Below are positions 24,559-33,190 of a stretch of DNA of 64,000 nucleotides, piece by piece; within the stretch, counting starts at the first letter, position 1, and each line of letters starts with the position of its first letter. Position numbers and translations under genes: made by a program. The stretch is from JAWXUC01 sp044432975. Lineage in GTDB: Bacteria; Pseudomonadota; Alphaproteobacteria; RF32; CAG-239. The DNA lies in NCBI GenBank assembly GCA_044432975.1, contig JAWXUC010000001.1:124001-188000 (forward strand). Direction: 5' to 3'. The notes under the pieces are model-generated. The model saw only the letters and a program-made list of their open reading frames with translations, was not told the origin of the DNA and searched no databases.

Positions 24559-25215
24559 TTATTTTAATACAGACAAAACACCTGAAACTCTATTTTTAAT
24601 ATTTTCATTTAATGTTTGATTATAAATTTCTTCAAAAATTTCAATTGATTTTTCTTTGTTTCCTGCTTTAAGTTGTGCAACAGCCAAAAACTCTCTGGCA
24701 TTATCATACCAAGCATTATTTAAATTCAATAAAGGAGCTAATGTTTCTTCAACATCAGCCAAAGAGCCATTATCAACATAATGAGAAGCCAACATCATAA
24801 TAGCAACATCCTTGATTTGTGGCGCCACAGAATCATCTTTTGACAATGTTTCCAACTTAAGCACCGCACCTTCAGTTTTATTTTGCTCAATCAAAATATT
24901 AACTTCTTCAACAGATGCTAAATCTTTAACCAAACCACCTTTATTTTCAAGCTCATTTAATACAGAAATAGATTCTTCAAGATTATTACCTTCTTTTAAA
25001 TTTATAGCATAAGTATATGTATCAACAATTTTCTGATTAGCTTGTGTCTTAAAATAAGAATACATTTCAATAACAATTGTAATCAACAATATAGAAGCCA
25101 TTGCAGTAATAAGATAAACACCATATTTATCCCATAATTTTTTTAAATTATCATTTTTTAAATCTTCTTCAATTTCTGTTATAAAACTATCTTTTTCTAT
25201 TTTATTTTTTTTCAT
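24559..25215 (-). CDS. YfgM-like membrane-anchored TPR protein
   Basis: 218 residues from the ATG at 25215, which has GGAG just upstream overlapping the previous gene's stop. The N-terminal motif EIEEDLKNDNLKKLWDKYGVY followed by one membrane helix (about 31-50) and TPR-like helices (about 60-215: SISVLNELENKGGLVKDLAS, AREFLAVAQLKAGNKEKSIE) fits the TPR_21/YfgM family. In E. coli, YfgM is an ancillary SecYEG-associated protein helping periplasmic chaperone hand-over. In alphaproteobacteria the family usually sits beside der or BamB; here it is between a membrane protein and the S66 peptidase. Confidence 0.82.
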   Translation of the reverse strand: MKKNKIEKDSFITEIEEDLKNDNLKKLWDKYGVYLITAMASILLITIVIEMYSYFKTQANQKIVDTYTYAINLKEGNNLEESISVLNELENKGGLVKDLASVEEVNILIEQNKTEGAVLKLETLSKDDSVAPQIKDVAIMMLASHYVDNGSLADVEETLAPLLNLNNAWYDNAREFLAVAQLKAGNKEKSIEIFEEIYNQTLNENIKNRVSGVLSVLK

Positions 25216-25219
25216 TAAA

Positions 25220-26341
25220 TTACTCCACAATTTTATTAATTAAAAACTTTTTAGCCCATCTTAAAGCATCTGATGGCATTTTTTTTGCAAATGTAATAAG
25301 ATTATTATCAGAATAAATTGCAATAAAATGCCTGTCTGTTAATGGATTATAATCAATATTAACCGCTTTAATATCTTTTTTATTAATTTCTGTAACTTTT
25401 CTATTAAACAAAGCATATTTATCAACTTTAACAATTTTTTTCTTTTTAATCACAAGTTTATCTTTTTTTGCAAACACAAAAAAGCTAATTAAACCAATAA
25501 AAATTGCAATAAAAAATTCATTTATTAATAATAAAGCAATACAAATCAAACCAAAAATAACAAGCAAGAACATATTAAAAATATCAAACCAAAATTTTCT
25601 AGCTTTCAGCACATGCTTATCTTTAGTTCTAACCAAACTAATTTCTTCTGGAATGTAATCATAAGGATCATATTCATCTTTAATACTACCTGATTTTACT
25701 TTTGCAATCACAGAAGCTTCAAAATCTTTCACAGGTTTAACATCAACACCGCTTTCAGAAACCTCAATACAGTCAAGTTTTAACTCTTTTGCATATTCAA
25801 TCCAAATTTTTCTAACATCTTTAGAATTTGTAGAAATATAAAGAGGAATATTTTTTTGATAATCTCTATGCACCAATTCAACAATATATTTATTTGTTGC
25901 CCAAAAACCAACTTGAGTGAATCTAACTCTTAAAATGACCCCAAGGTAAGCATCTAGATTTTCTGCAAAAATTCTTTTTTTACCCCAGATATTTCTATCG
26001 GTATAAACAACCCTTTTCTTTTCCATTACAATTTTTCTATAGACCAACAAAGAAGACAAGGATCTAAAAACAACAAACAATCCCAATAAAATTATAATAC
26101 AATCAAATACTTCTAAGCTAACCAAAAAAGGAACAACATTTTTAGATTGCTCTAATTCATCAAAAACAGAAGAACTAGCAGCTCTGCTCAAACACAACTC
26201 CCACACACCTAAAACAGACAAACAAACACCTAAAAACATTGTTAAAACAGATATTTTCCAAGGTTTCTTATCTGAAACTCTTCCCTCTTTTGCTTTCAAA
26301 TTAAGCTTTAAGTTATAACTATAATATTCTTTTGCTTTCAT
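25220..26341 (-). CDS. Polytopic membrane protein of unknown function
   Basis: 373 residues with four predicted helices in two pairs (about 30-52 and 75-97, then 255-275 and 277-295). Each pair is followed by a beta-rich stretch with alternating basic and hydrophobic residues (RKIVMEKKRVVYTDRNIWGK; KDKLVIKKKKIVKVDKYALF), resembling the duplicated membrane-PH (bPH2-like) arrangement. That resemblance is by eye only. The stop lies 4 bp before the YfgM-like ATG, so the two are co-translated. Divergent from the mitofilin-like gene with 75 bp between starts. Confidence 0.75.
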   Translation of the reverse strand: MKAKEYYSYNLKLNLKAKEGRVSDKKPWKISVLTMFLGVCLSVLGVWELCLSRAASSSVFDELEQSKNVVPFLVSLEVFDCIIILLGLFVVFRSLSSLLVYRKIVMEKKRVVYTDRNIWGKKRIFAENLDAYLGVILRVRFTQVGFWATNKYIVELVHRDYQKNIPLYISTNSKDVRKIWIEYAKELKLDCIEVSESGVDVKPVKDFEASVIAKVKSGSIKDEYDPYDYIPEEISLVRTKDKHVLKARKFWFDIFNMFLLVIFGLICIALLLINEFFIAIFIGLISFFVFAKKDKLVIKKKKIVKVDKYALFNRKVTEINKKDIKAVNIDYNPLTDRHFIAIYSDNNLITFAKKMPSDALRWAKKFLINKIVE

Positions 26342-26416
26342 ATCATTAAATTCCTTGAAGTTTTTTTATTTTAATATAATATAAGAGCATCAAAACACAA
26401 AAAAAGGATTTTGTAA

Positions 26417-27310
26417 ATGAAAATAAACACAAAAAAAACAACTTTTAAACTTTTTATTGTTTTAATAATCTTATCTGGAGGAAGCTATATATATTTAAAT
26501 CCTCATTTAATTGAAAATATAAAACTACCTCAAACAACAAATAAAACAACACCATTAATAGAAGCAACTTTTCCTAATCAAGATATAGAAAGAATAAATC
26601 AAGACATTTATAATCTTAAAAGAGAGCTTTCTCAAATACCAAATTTTAATCTTAAAGCAGACAGTGCAAATGTTGCAAATCTAGAAAACAACATATCTAG
26701 CTTAAAAAAAGAAATAGACATTCTTAAAGAAGAATTAAACACAGTTCGTAAACAAACAACTAAAAATTCCATCATCTTAACATCTGCAATAATGTTAAAA
26801 GATGAAATTTTATCAAACAAACCTTTTAGCGCTCAAGCTTTTTTGTTAAACAACCTTATTAAAGAAGATGCTAAAAACGCAGAAAACGTTCAAACCATAA
26901 AAACAACTTCTGCCGAGCAAATAAAATCAGACATAGAAATAATTGGCAACTTCAACCAAATTTACAATCAAATAAATAAAGAAGAAAAAGAAGCTTTTGA
27001 AGCAGCTAACCAAAGCACAATAAAAACAAAATTAGATTCTTTTATCAAACTAAAAAAGACAAACAATAAAAACAATGATTTTGTTGCAAATCAAGAACTA
27101 GAAACCATAAAAATGCTTGTAGAAAACAAAAACTTTTTACAAGCCGTAAAAAATATCAAAAAAATCGACCATAACCATCAACAAATTAATGAAAAATTAA
27201 ATGATTGGATGAATAATGTTACAATAAGAGAAAATTTGTTAATGGCAATTGATAATGTTATTGCAAATAGTATCATAGCCATAAACTTAGAAGAATTTAA
27301 CAAGGAGTAA
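26417..27310 (+). CDS. Mitofilin-like (COG4223-type) membrane protein upstream of HemY
   Basis: 297 residues: one N-terminal membrane helix (about 10-28), a coiled coil (about 55-115, e.g. LENNISSLKKEIDILKEELN), then a helical C-terminal region (125-295) with SFIKLKKTNNKNNDFVANQE and ending NVIANSIIAINLEEF. This layout, and the hemY gene 4 bp downstream, match the alphaproteobacterial ancestor of mitochondrial Mic60/mitofilin, which shapes inner-membrane folds and is encoded next to hemY. Sequence conservation is low and hemC/hemD are not next to it, so the call leans on architecture and synteny. Confidence 0.72.
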   Translation: MKINTKKTTFKLFIVLIILSGGSYIYLNPHLIENIKLPQTTNKTTPLIEATFPNQDIERINQDIYNLKRELSQIPNFNLKADSANVANLENNISSLKKEIDILKEELNTVRKQTTKNSIILTSAIMLKDEILSNKPFSAQAFLLNNLIKEDAKNAENVQTIKTTSAEQIKSDIEIIGNFNQIYNQINKEEKEAFEAANQSTIKTKLDSFIKLKKTNNKNNDFVANQELETIKMLVENKNFLQAVKNIKKIDHNHQQINEKLNDWMNNVTIRENLLMAIDNVIANSIIAINLEEFNKE

Positions 27311-27314
27311 TTTT

Positions 27315-28745
27315 ATGAACAAACGAATATCAAGCTTTATTTCAATCGGATTAATTTTCACCATAGTTATATGGATGATAGATAAACAATCTGTTGTAAG
27401 AATTAATTTTATGGACAACACCTCAAAACTATCTTTACCAGAAGCAATGATTATTGTTTTAATTGCTGTTGTGGCTATCGACTTTATGACATCACTTGTA
27501 AAAAGATTGTTCATCAAACAACTTAAAGAAGCTTATAAAACATCTGTTTTAGATAAAAACACAGATGAAAGCGCAGCAATTGATGCTCTAGCTTCTAGAA
27601 TTACAGAAAAAATGGTTATTGATAGACAAGCTTTTGATGAGGCTATGCTCCTTGTATTAAAAGCTATGACTGCAATTACAGCTGGCGACATGATTGAAGC
27701 TAAAAATGTTATGAGAGCCTTAAAAAGAATTGTGGGCAATGACCCTATCTTAGATCTTTTACAAATGAAAATTTATAAAGGTGAAAAAGACTTTGATAAA
27801 ATGAGCAAGTTGTCAAACAAATTAATGAAAAACCAAGATGTTCAAATGGTTGGTTTTAAAGCCGCTGTTGAATCTCAAATGCAAAAGAAAGAATTTGAAA
27901 CAGCTCTTAAAACAGCAAACAAAGCTTTTGAACTTAGACAAGATTTATACTGGGTTATTGAAAGTGCATTTGAACTTAGAGCCAGAAACAACGACTGGGA
28001 AGGCGCAATGCAAGTATTTAATGCTGGCGTTAAAAAGAAAATTATCCCAGAAGCAAAACAACGTAGATTCAAATCTACTGTGTTATTTGAGCTTGCCAAA
28101 CAAGCAAAAGAAAAAGAAGATGACACAAACTTCTTCAAACTTTGTTCACAAGCATTTGATACAGATAAAACTTTATCAATGGCAGCAATAGAACTTGCAA
28201 GATATTACGTTAAAGAAGATAATCAATATCGTAAAGCTGCAAACATCTTAACCACTGCATGGAAGAAAAACCCTATAGATTTAATTGCTTATGAATACTT
28301 AAATTTATTTAACGATAAAACTGCAAAAGAAAAAATTGCAAGAATGGAAAAATTTGCATTCTTTAACGCAAAACGTCCTTCATTAAACAATCGTATTCTT
28401 GCAGAACTTTGTGCAGAACAAGGATTATGGCAAAAAGCCAAAGGAGAAATTGAAGTTTTCTTAATCAACAATCCTGCAACTCAAATTATTTGCGACTTAA
28501 TATCTAAGTTTGAAAAAGAATTCAACAAAGATAAAAAAGCTGCAAAAAAATGGGAAGAAAAAATTGCAACTTCAGCAGAAGACTCAAAATGGGTGTGTGC
28601 TAACTGTCATTCAGAATATAATGGCTGGCAAGCAGTTTGCCCTCACTGTGGCACATTTGGCGAAACTAGATGGCACCTATACGTTGAAAAAGATCGTGAT
28701 GAAAATGATTTTGATGACGACTTCACAGATGATGATAATGATTAA
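27315..28745 (+). CDS. hemY: HemY-type TPR membrane protein with C-terminal zinc ribbon
   Basis: 476 residues. The N-terminus has two membrane helices (about 7-24 and 41-62) typical of HemY_N, followed by TPR-like helical repeats (about 90-400: TALKTANKAFELRQDLYWVI, ARYYVKEDNQYRKAANILTT) and a rubredoxin-like ribbon, WVCANCHSEYNGWQAVCPHC, near residue 430. The acidic tail DDDFTDDDND closes the protein. HemY is genetically linked to haem synthesis but is not the protoporphyrinogen oxidase of the same name in Gram-positives; its biochemical role is unclear. AAGGAG precedes the ATG, 4 bp after the mitofilin-like gene. Confidence 0.92.
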   Translation: MNKRISSFISIGLIFTIVIWMIDKQSVVRINFMDNTSKLSLPEAMIIVLIAVVAIDFMTSLVKRLFIKQLKEAYKTSVLDKNTDESAAIDALASRITEKMVIDRQAFDEAMLLVLKAMTAITAGDMIEAKNVMRALKRIVGNDPILDLLQMKIYKGEKDFDKMSKLSNKLMKNQDVQMVGFKAAVESQMQKKEFETALKTANKAFELRQDLYWVIESAFELRARNNDWEGAMQVFNAGVKKKIIPEAKQRRFKSTVLFELAKQAKEKEDDTNFFKLCSQAFDTDKTLSMAAIELARYYVKEDNQYRKAANILTTAWKKNPIDLIAYEYLNLFNDKTAKEKIARMEKFAFFNAKRPSLNNRILAELCAEQGLWQKAKGEIEVFLINNPATQIICDLISKFEKEFNKDKKAAKKWEEKIATSAEDSKWVCANCHSEYNGWQAVCPHCGTFGETRWHLYVEKDRDENDFDDDFTDDDND

Positions 28746-28760
28746 TTATCAACCAACAAA

Positions 28761-28792
28761 AAAACACTCGCTATTTAGCGAGTGTTTTTTTA
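28761..28792 (+). terminator. Terminator of the mitofilin-hemY unit
   Basis: AAAACACTCGCT / AGCGAGTGTTTT (12-bp stem, ATTT loop) with a T-run. A MITE copy is inserted 5 bp beyond it. Confidence 0.9.
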
Positions 28793-28798
28793 TAACTA

Positions 28799-28954
28799 GA
28801 CCATTTTACGAAAAGATAGAATATGCCTGTGAAGGATTTTGTTTTTTGAATTTATTTTTATTTATGAAGTGTAGTGGACTACAGTTTATAAATAAAAATA
28901 AAGAACAAAAAGCAAAAGACGAGCAAAGGGATTCTATCTTTTCGTAAAATGGTC
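28799..28954. mobile_element. MITE copy 1: 156-bp hairpin element with TA target duplication
   Basis: Flanked by TA on each side (28797-28798 and 28955-28956). Terminal inverted repeats begin GACCATTTTACGAAAAGATA and are perfect for at least 24 bp. The interior is also largely self-complementary, including a 15-bp perfect stem (TTTATTTTTATTTAT / ATAAATAAAAATAAA) and a central TGTAGT-GG-ACTACA, so the whole element can fold as one long hairpin. A second copy of exactly the same length is at 43774. No transposase is encoded; TA duplication suggests mobilisation by an IS630/Tc1-mariner type enzyme encoded elsewhere (inference). Confidence 0.85.
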
Positions 28955-28974
28955 TAGAGGGCTTCACTAAAAGA

Positions 28975-29136
28975 TATAGCTAATTGATTGTATTTTTGCT
29001 GATTTGCAGGGGCGAACTGTGTTCGCCATCATTGCCACAAGGCAATGAAAAATAAAGATGTTTGCGTCGGGAGACCATAGGTCTCCCCTACAGTTTTCAG
29101 TGCAAAATACAATCATTTATTATTAGATTAGCTATA
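28975..29136. repeat. Composite REP-like element: outer inverted repeats around two variable-stem hairpins
   Basis: Outer arms TATAGCTAAT...TGATTGTATTTT...GC (from 28975) recur in inverse orientation ending at 29136 with an 11-base indel. Inside are GGCGAAC-TGT-GTTCGCC (29011-29027), CATTGCC-acaa-GGCAATG (29030-29047) and GGGAGACC-ATA-GGTCTCCC followed by CTAC (29069-29091). The first and third have the edge bases AGGGG / CCCCTAC of the paired hairpins near gyrA but different stems. The unit fills the space between the MITE and the ftsA stop; no gene is seen here. Confidence 0.7.
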
Positions 29137-29142
29137 AATTCT

Positions 29143-30393
29143 CTATATATTCTTCTTAAGCCAATTAAATATCCCAGACAAACCACCTGTAGCAGAAATT
29201 TTAGGAGCAGCCTTTATTGGTTTCTTTTCAGAATAACTAACAGCAAAACTCAACAAACCAACACAACTTGCAAACTCAGGAGTTTTTAACATCTCTGGCA
29301 AAGAAAATACATTTTTAGGAACACCTAATCTTATTTGCTTATCTAAGATTAATTGTGCCACTTCAGAAATACCAGAAAGCTGAGATGTTCCACCAGTTAA
29401 AATAACTCTATGAGAACTAATATCTTTAAGCCCATTTGCCTCTAAATGTTTGTTAACAATCTCAAAAATCTCTTCAACTCTTGATGCAATAATATTAATA
29501 AGCTCTTCTTTTGCAACCTGCTTAATAGAACTATCATCTTCTTGCCCAACAGGATAAATATTTAAAATTTCATTTTTATCTTCCATAGTTAAAAAAGCAC
29601 AACCATGAAGTGTCTTTAATCTTTCTGCATGCGCAAAAGAGGTTGTTAAACCATAAGCAATATCATTTGTAATATTAACACCACCGACAGGAATTGATGC
29701 AAAATAAGTAGGAAAACCTCCCTTAAATATTGCAATAGAAGTTGTCCCTCCACCAATATCAACAACAGTAGCACCATACTCTTTTTCTTCTTCTGTAATA
29801 CAAGCCAAAGCAGAAGCATAAGGACTAAATGCAGAAGATGCCATTTCTAAATGAGAATGCTCTAAAACTGTATTTATATTTCTAAACACAATATAAGGAA
29901 CCATCCCTAACAAAATATCAACAGATAATGTTTCTCCATATATATTAATCGGATTCTTAATAGTCTCTTGAGAGTCTAAACGATATTGAGTTGACATACA
30001 ATGAACAAGTTCCATCCCCTCAAAATTAACCTTATTAATACCTTTATCGATAACCTTTTTTGTATCAACATCGCTAACAGGTTTATTTTTATTAAGAGCA
30101 ATTGCAGAATTTTTTATTAAACTTTTAATTTTATCAGAATTAACATTTACAATTAATCTTTCAATTCTTTCATTTGCCATTTGTTCTGCGCTTTCAACTG
30201 CATCACAAACACTTTTTGTCGCCAAATTAAGATCAACAATAACACCGTTTTTTATTCCCTTAGAGGCATTGTAACCATAACCAACAATATTAAATTTTCT
30301 ATCTCTAGAAAATCTAGCTATTAAGCAACAAACTTTAGAAGAACCAATATCTAAAGCAGCCAATGTTGTAGATTTACCAAAAGAGTAATTCAC
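29143..30393 (-). CDS. ftsA: FtsA, actin-like cell-division protein
   Basis: Membrane tether for FtsZ in the divisome. 416 residues, normal length. Actin-fold motifs: LAALDIGSSKVCCLIAR at the N-terminus, VVDIGGGTTSIAIFKGG for phosphate 2, and ILTGGTSQLSGISEVAQ for adenosine binding. A C-terminal amphipathic helix is present (GIFNWLKKNI). The start is a GTG at 30393 overlapping the ftsQ stop by 4 bp with AAGGA upstream. ftsZ, which normally follows, is absent: the repeats at 28.8-29.1 kb and the unrelated hemY lie downstream. Confidence 0.96.
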   Translation of the reverse strand: MNYSFGKSTTLAALDIGSSKVCCLIARFSRDRKFNIVGYGYNASKGIKNGVIVDLNLATKSVCDAVESAEQMANERIERLIVNVNSDKIKSLIKNSAIALNKNKPVSDVDTKKVIDKGINKVNFEGMELVHCMSTQYRLDSQETIKNPINIYGETLSVDILLGMVPYIVFRNINTVLEHSHLEMASSAFSPYASALACITEEEKEYGATVVDIGGGTTSIAIFKGGFPTYFASIPVGGVNITNDIAYGLTTSFAHAERLKTLHGCAFLTMEDKNEILNIYPVGQEDDSSIKQVAKEELINIIASRVEEIFEIVNKHLEANGLKDISSHRVILTGGTSQLSGISEVAQLILDKQIRLGVPKNVFSLPEMLKTPEFASCVGLLSFAVSYSEKKPIKAAPKISATGGLSGIFNWLKKNI

Positions 30394-31211
30394 GCTTTTA
30401 TTTCCTTTACTTTATTTGTTAATATATCTTTATCTAGCTTAAATATAACCTTATTATCAAATCTTAAATCAATAATAGTTAACGGACGCTTAAGAATCCC
30501 ATGAGTTGTATTTAATTTTATCAATTTTTTCCAAGAACTTTCAACTTCAGCTTCAGGAAGTTTTATTATTTTCCCATTCTTTATATCGTCTAAAATAACA
30601 TTCCATCTCCTGTTAGAGATATATTGTAAAGCCTTAACTCTTGAAAAAAGATGTTTATTTATCTTCAATATTTTCAATATTGCACTAACATTTTTTTCTC
30701 CATTTTTTCCCGTAACAACAATATATTCTTTATGAGGAGAAAAACTAGCATTAATAAACTCTCCCTTTTCATCCAAAGGATGAAAAAGATTATCTTTCTG
30801 AAACAAAGCAATAACTTCTTTTTCTTTAATATTAATTTCTAAAACATTTGGAATATATCTTTTTTTAACATCAACGCTTTTAATCCACGCAAACTCTTTT
30901 AACTTGTTTTCAATTTGCTCTTCATCAATTGCCAAAAAACTAGAATCAGCATTTAAATTTAACACATTTAATACATCTTCTTTAGAAACATTATAACGCC
31001 CCTCTATCACAATTTCATCAAGTGTTAAATTAAATTTTTTAGAATATTCATACCAATCATCTCTAAACGATTCTATCTGTTTTGTAAAAAGATTATCTTT
31101 AATAATAACACACAAACAAAGCATAATAAAAATTAATAACAAAACAAAAAAATGTCCTATTAAGTTATAATGCCAAGTAGATTTAATTTGCGCAATATTA
31201 TTTGACGCCAA
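30390..31211 (-). CDS. ftsQ: FtsQ, divisome POTRA-domain protein
   Basis: Bitopic divisome protein: one membrane helix (about 20-40), a POTRA domain (about 62-130: LTLDEIVIEGRYNVSKEDVL, WIKSVDVKKRYIPNVLEINI) and an FtsQ beta domain (about 135-250). 273 residues. The start is TTG at 31211: it has a strong GGGAGG nine bases upstream, and the next ATG would remove the membrane anchor. It overlaps murB by 14 bp and ftsA by 4 bp. Confidence 0.93.
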   Translation of the reverse strand: MASNNIAQIKSTWHYNLIGHFFVLLLIFIMLCLCVIIKDNLFTKQIESFRDDWYEYSKKFNLTLDEIVIEGRYNVSKEDVLNVLNLNADSSFLAIDEEQIENKLKEFAWIKSVDVKKRYIPNVLEINIKEKEVIALFQKDNLFHPLDEKGEFINASFSPHKEYIVVTGKNGEKNVSAILKILKINKHLFSRVKALQYISNRRWNVILDDIKNGKIIKLPEAEVESSWKKLIKLNTTHGILKRPLTIIDLRFDNKVIFKLDKDILTNKVKEIKA

Positions 31212-32115
31212 CTCTTTTAACCTCCCACTCTAAAACAACACCAGACTTCTCTTTAACCTTGCTTATAATTTCTTCACCTAAAGTTTCAATATCATCTGCA
31301 GTAGCTTTACCTGTATTAATCAAGAAATTACAATGCTTTTCAGAAACCTTTGCACCACCAATATTAAGATTTTCACACCCTGCTTTTTTAATCAATTCCC
31401 AAGCTCTTAAACCTTCAGGATTCTTAAATGTTGACCCCGCTGTTTTTTGGTTATGAGGTTGTTTTTCAAGACGATAACGTTTATGTTCATCAATAACCGC
31501 TAAAATATCTTCTCTTTTCTTATATTCTTTTCTAAAAGTTATAGAAACAACAATCCAGTGATCAGGAAACATTGATGTTCGATAACCAAGTTTTAAATCA
31601 CTCAAAGAAATATTTCTTATCTCTCCAGTTTCATCAATAATTTTAGCTCCAACAATAAAATCAGAAACACTAGAACCAAAACAACCTGCATTTGTTCTAA
31701 CAGAACCACCAACAAAACCAGGAATAGAACACAAGAATTCTAATCCGCCAATTTCTTCTTCAAGCAAAGTTTTCTTTAACAACGCATTAGGCATTCCAGC
31801 CCCTAAAGTTATAGATGTTTCATCTATTTCAACTTTTTTAAAAGCAGAAGATGAAAGTCTTATAACAACTCCCATTATTCCACCATCTCTAACCAATAAG
31901 TTAGAACCACCACCAATTAAAAAAAACGGAATATTCTGAGGTCTATTTTGCATAAAAAAGCTCAAATCTTCAACATCACAAGGCTCATAAAAAACCTCTG
32001 CAGGACCACCAACTCCAAACCAAGTATAACGTGAAAGCTTAACATTAGAAGTATATTTTCCCCTAACTTTAGGCAATGTTTTTATCAACGATGATTTATT
32101 AAAAATATTAAACAT
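31198..32115 (-). CDS. murB: MurB, UDP-N-acetylenolpyruvoylglucosamine reductase
   Basis: FAD-dependent reduction that makes UDP-MurNAc. I place the start at the ATG at 32115 (MFNIFNKSSLIK), with AAGGAG upstream and an 8-bp ATGTTTAA overlap with murG, giving 305 residues; longer readings run inside murG. Motifs: YTWFGVGGPAEVFYEP and FFLIGGGSNLLVRDGG (FAD binding), the catalytic-Ser segment GSTFKNPEG, and WELIKKAGCENLNIGGAKVS near the C-terminus, typical of type I/II MurB with the C-terminal Glu (GVVLEWEVKRVG). Confidence 0.96.
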   Translation of the reverse strand: MFNIFNKSSLIKTLPKVRGKYTSNVKLSRYTWFGVGGPAEVFYEPCDVEDLSFFMQNRPQNIPFFLIGGGSNLLVRDGGIMGVVIRLSSSAFKKVEIDETSITLGAGMPNALLKKTLLEEEIGGLEFLCSIPGFVGGSVRTNAGCFGSSVSDFIVGAKIIDETGEIRNISLSDLKLGYRTSMFPDHWIVVSITFRKEYKKREDILAVIDEHKRYRLEKQPHNQKTAGSTFKNPEGLRAWELIKKAGCENLNIGGAKVSEKHCNFLINTGKATADDIETLGEEIISKVKEKSGVVLEWEVKRVGVK

Positions 32116-33190
32116 CAAGAATCTCCTTTTCAATAGCTTTCTTAAATAATTTACTACTATCAACAATTGCTTCTTTATATGCAAGCTTGCTCCATAACTT
32201 TAACTTTTTATCATCTTCTATAAACTCTGTTAAAAATTCTTTTATTTTAGAAACCTTAAAATCTTTTTGCTTAAAAATATAAGAACAATTTTTTAAAGTT
32301 AAAGCATTTGAAGACTGATGATCATCTGCACTTGTTGGTAATGGCACCAAAACAGAAGCTCTACCAACGGTCGCAATTTCAAAAACAGAAGATGCCCCTG
32401 TTCTAGAAATTATTAAATTTGCTTGTTTATAAAGCTCTGGCATGTTCTCAAAAAATGAAGATATTTCAACTTCAACATCTGTCTTATCATAAATATTTTT
32501 TGCACCTTCAATATCATCTTTTCTAACTTGAGTAACAATCCTTAATTTTTCTTGATTTTCTTTTGAAAGTGCTACTACAGCTTTAGGAACAACATCAGAA
32601 AAAATCTTAGCCCCCTGAGAACCACCCAAAATTAAAACATTTAACTTTTTATCTTTTTTATAAGAACTATTTTTAATTTTTAATATTTCATCTCTAACAG
32701 GCAGCCCCACCAAAACACTTTTATCTTCAGGCGCAAACTTTGTGTTCTTAAAACTCAAAGCTATTAATTTTGCATGCCTAGATAAAATTCTATTAGTTCT
32801 ACTCATTACAGAGTTTTGCTCATGTATAACTAAATCAACACCCATAAGAATTGCCGCACAACAAGTCGGAAAAGCAGCATAACCACCAAAGCCAACAACA
32901 CATTTAGGTTTTAATTTCCACAAATAATAACAAGCTTGCAAAACTCCAAAACCAGTTTTAAACAAACTTTTTAATTTAAACAGTTTTGATTTTCCAACCA
33001 AAGCACCACAAAAAACACAATAGTTTGGAATTTTTGATAACTCCCCTTTGTAGTTACTTTGCCCACGAGAATCTGTAATCAAAGCTAATTCATATTTTGC
33101 TTTCTTTAATTCTTCTGCCAAAGCCTGAGCTGGATATACATGCCCTCCAGACCCCCCTGCTGTTAAAATAATCAAACTCTTTTTAGTCAT
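32108..33190 (-). CDS. murG: MurG, lipid II synthase (GlcNAc transferase)
   Basis: Adds GlcNAc to lipid I at the inner face of the membrane. 360 residues from the ATG at 33190, which has GGAGG upstream and overlaps the ftsW stop by 8 bp (ATGACTAA); the longer frame starts inside ftsW. Motifs: the glycine-rich loop LTAGGSGGHVYPAQALAEEL, HEQNSVMSRTNR, ILGGSQGAKIFSDVVP and ISRTGASSVFEIATVGRASV with PLPTSADDHQSSNA, all characteristic of GT28 MurG. Confidence 0.97.
   Translation of the reverse strand: MTKKSLIILTAGGSGGHVYPAQALAEELKKAKYELALITDSRGQSNYKGELSKIPNYCVFCGALVGKSKLFKLKSLFKTGFGVLQACYYLWKLKPKCVVGFGGYAAFPTCCAAILMGVDLVIHEQNSVMSRTNRILSRHAKLIALSFKNTKFAPEDKSVLVGLPVRDEILKIKNSSYKKDKKLNVLILGGSQGAKIFSDVVPKAVVALSKENQEKLRIVTQVRKDDIEGAKNIYDKTDVEVEISSFFENMPELYKQANLIISRTGASSVFEIATVGRASVLVPLPTSADDHQSSNALTLKNCSYIFKQKDFKVSKIKEFLTEFIEDDKKLKLWSKLAYKEAIVDSSKLFKKAIEKEILDV

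Noticed and set aside
28510..28947. Open frame running through MITE copy 1 that ends in the same ~47-aa tail (FYEKIEY...DSIFS) as the frame through MITE copy 2 at 43611-43922
   Set aside because: The shared tail is simply the translation of the repeat. Upstream parts are out of frame with hemY or antisense to SemiSWEET, there is no ribosome site, and base differences between the copies fit hairpin pairing better than codon conservation.
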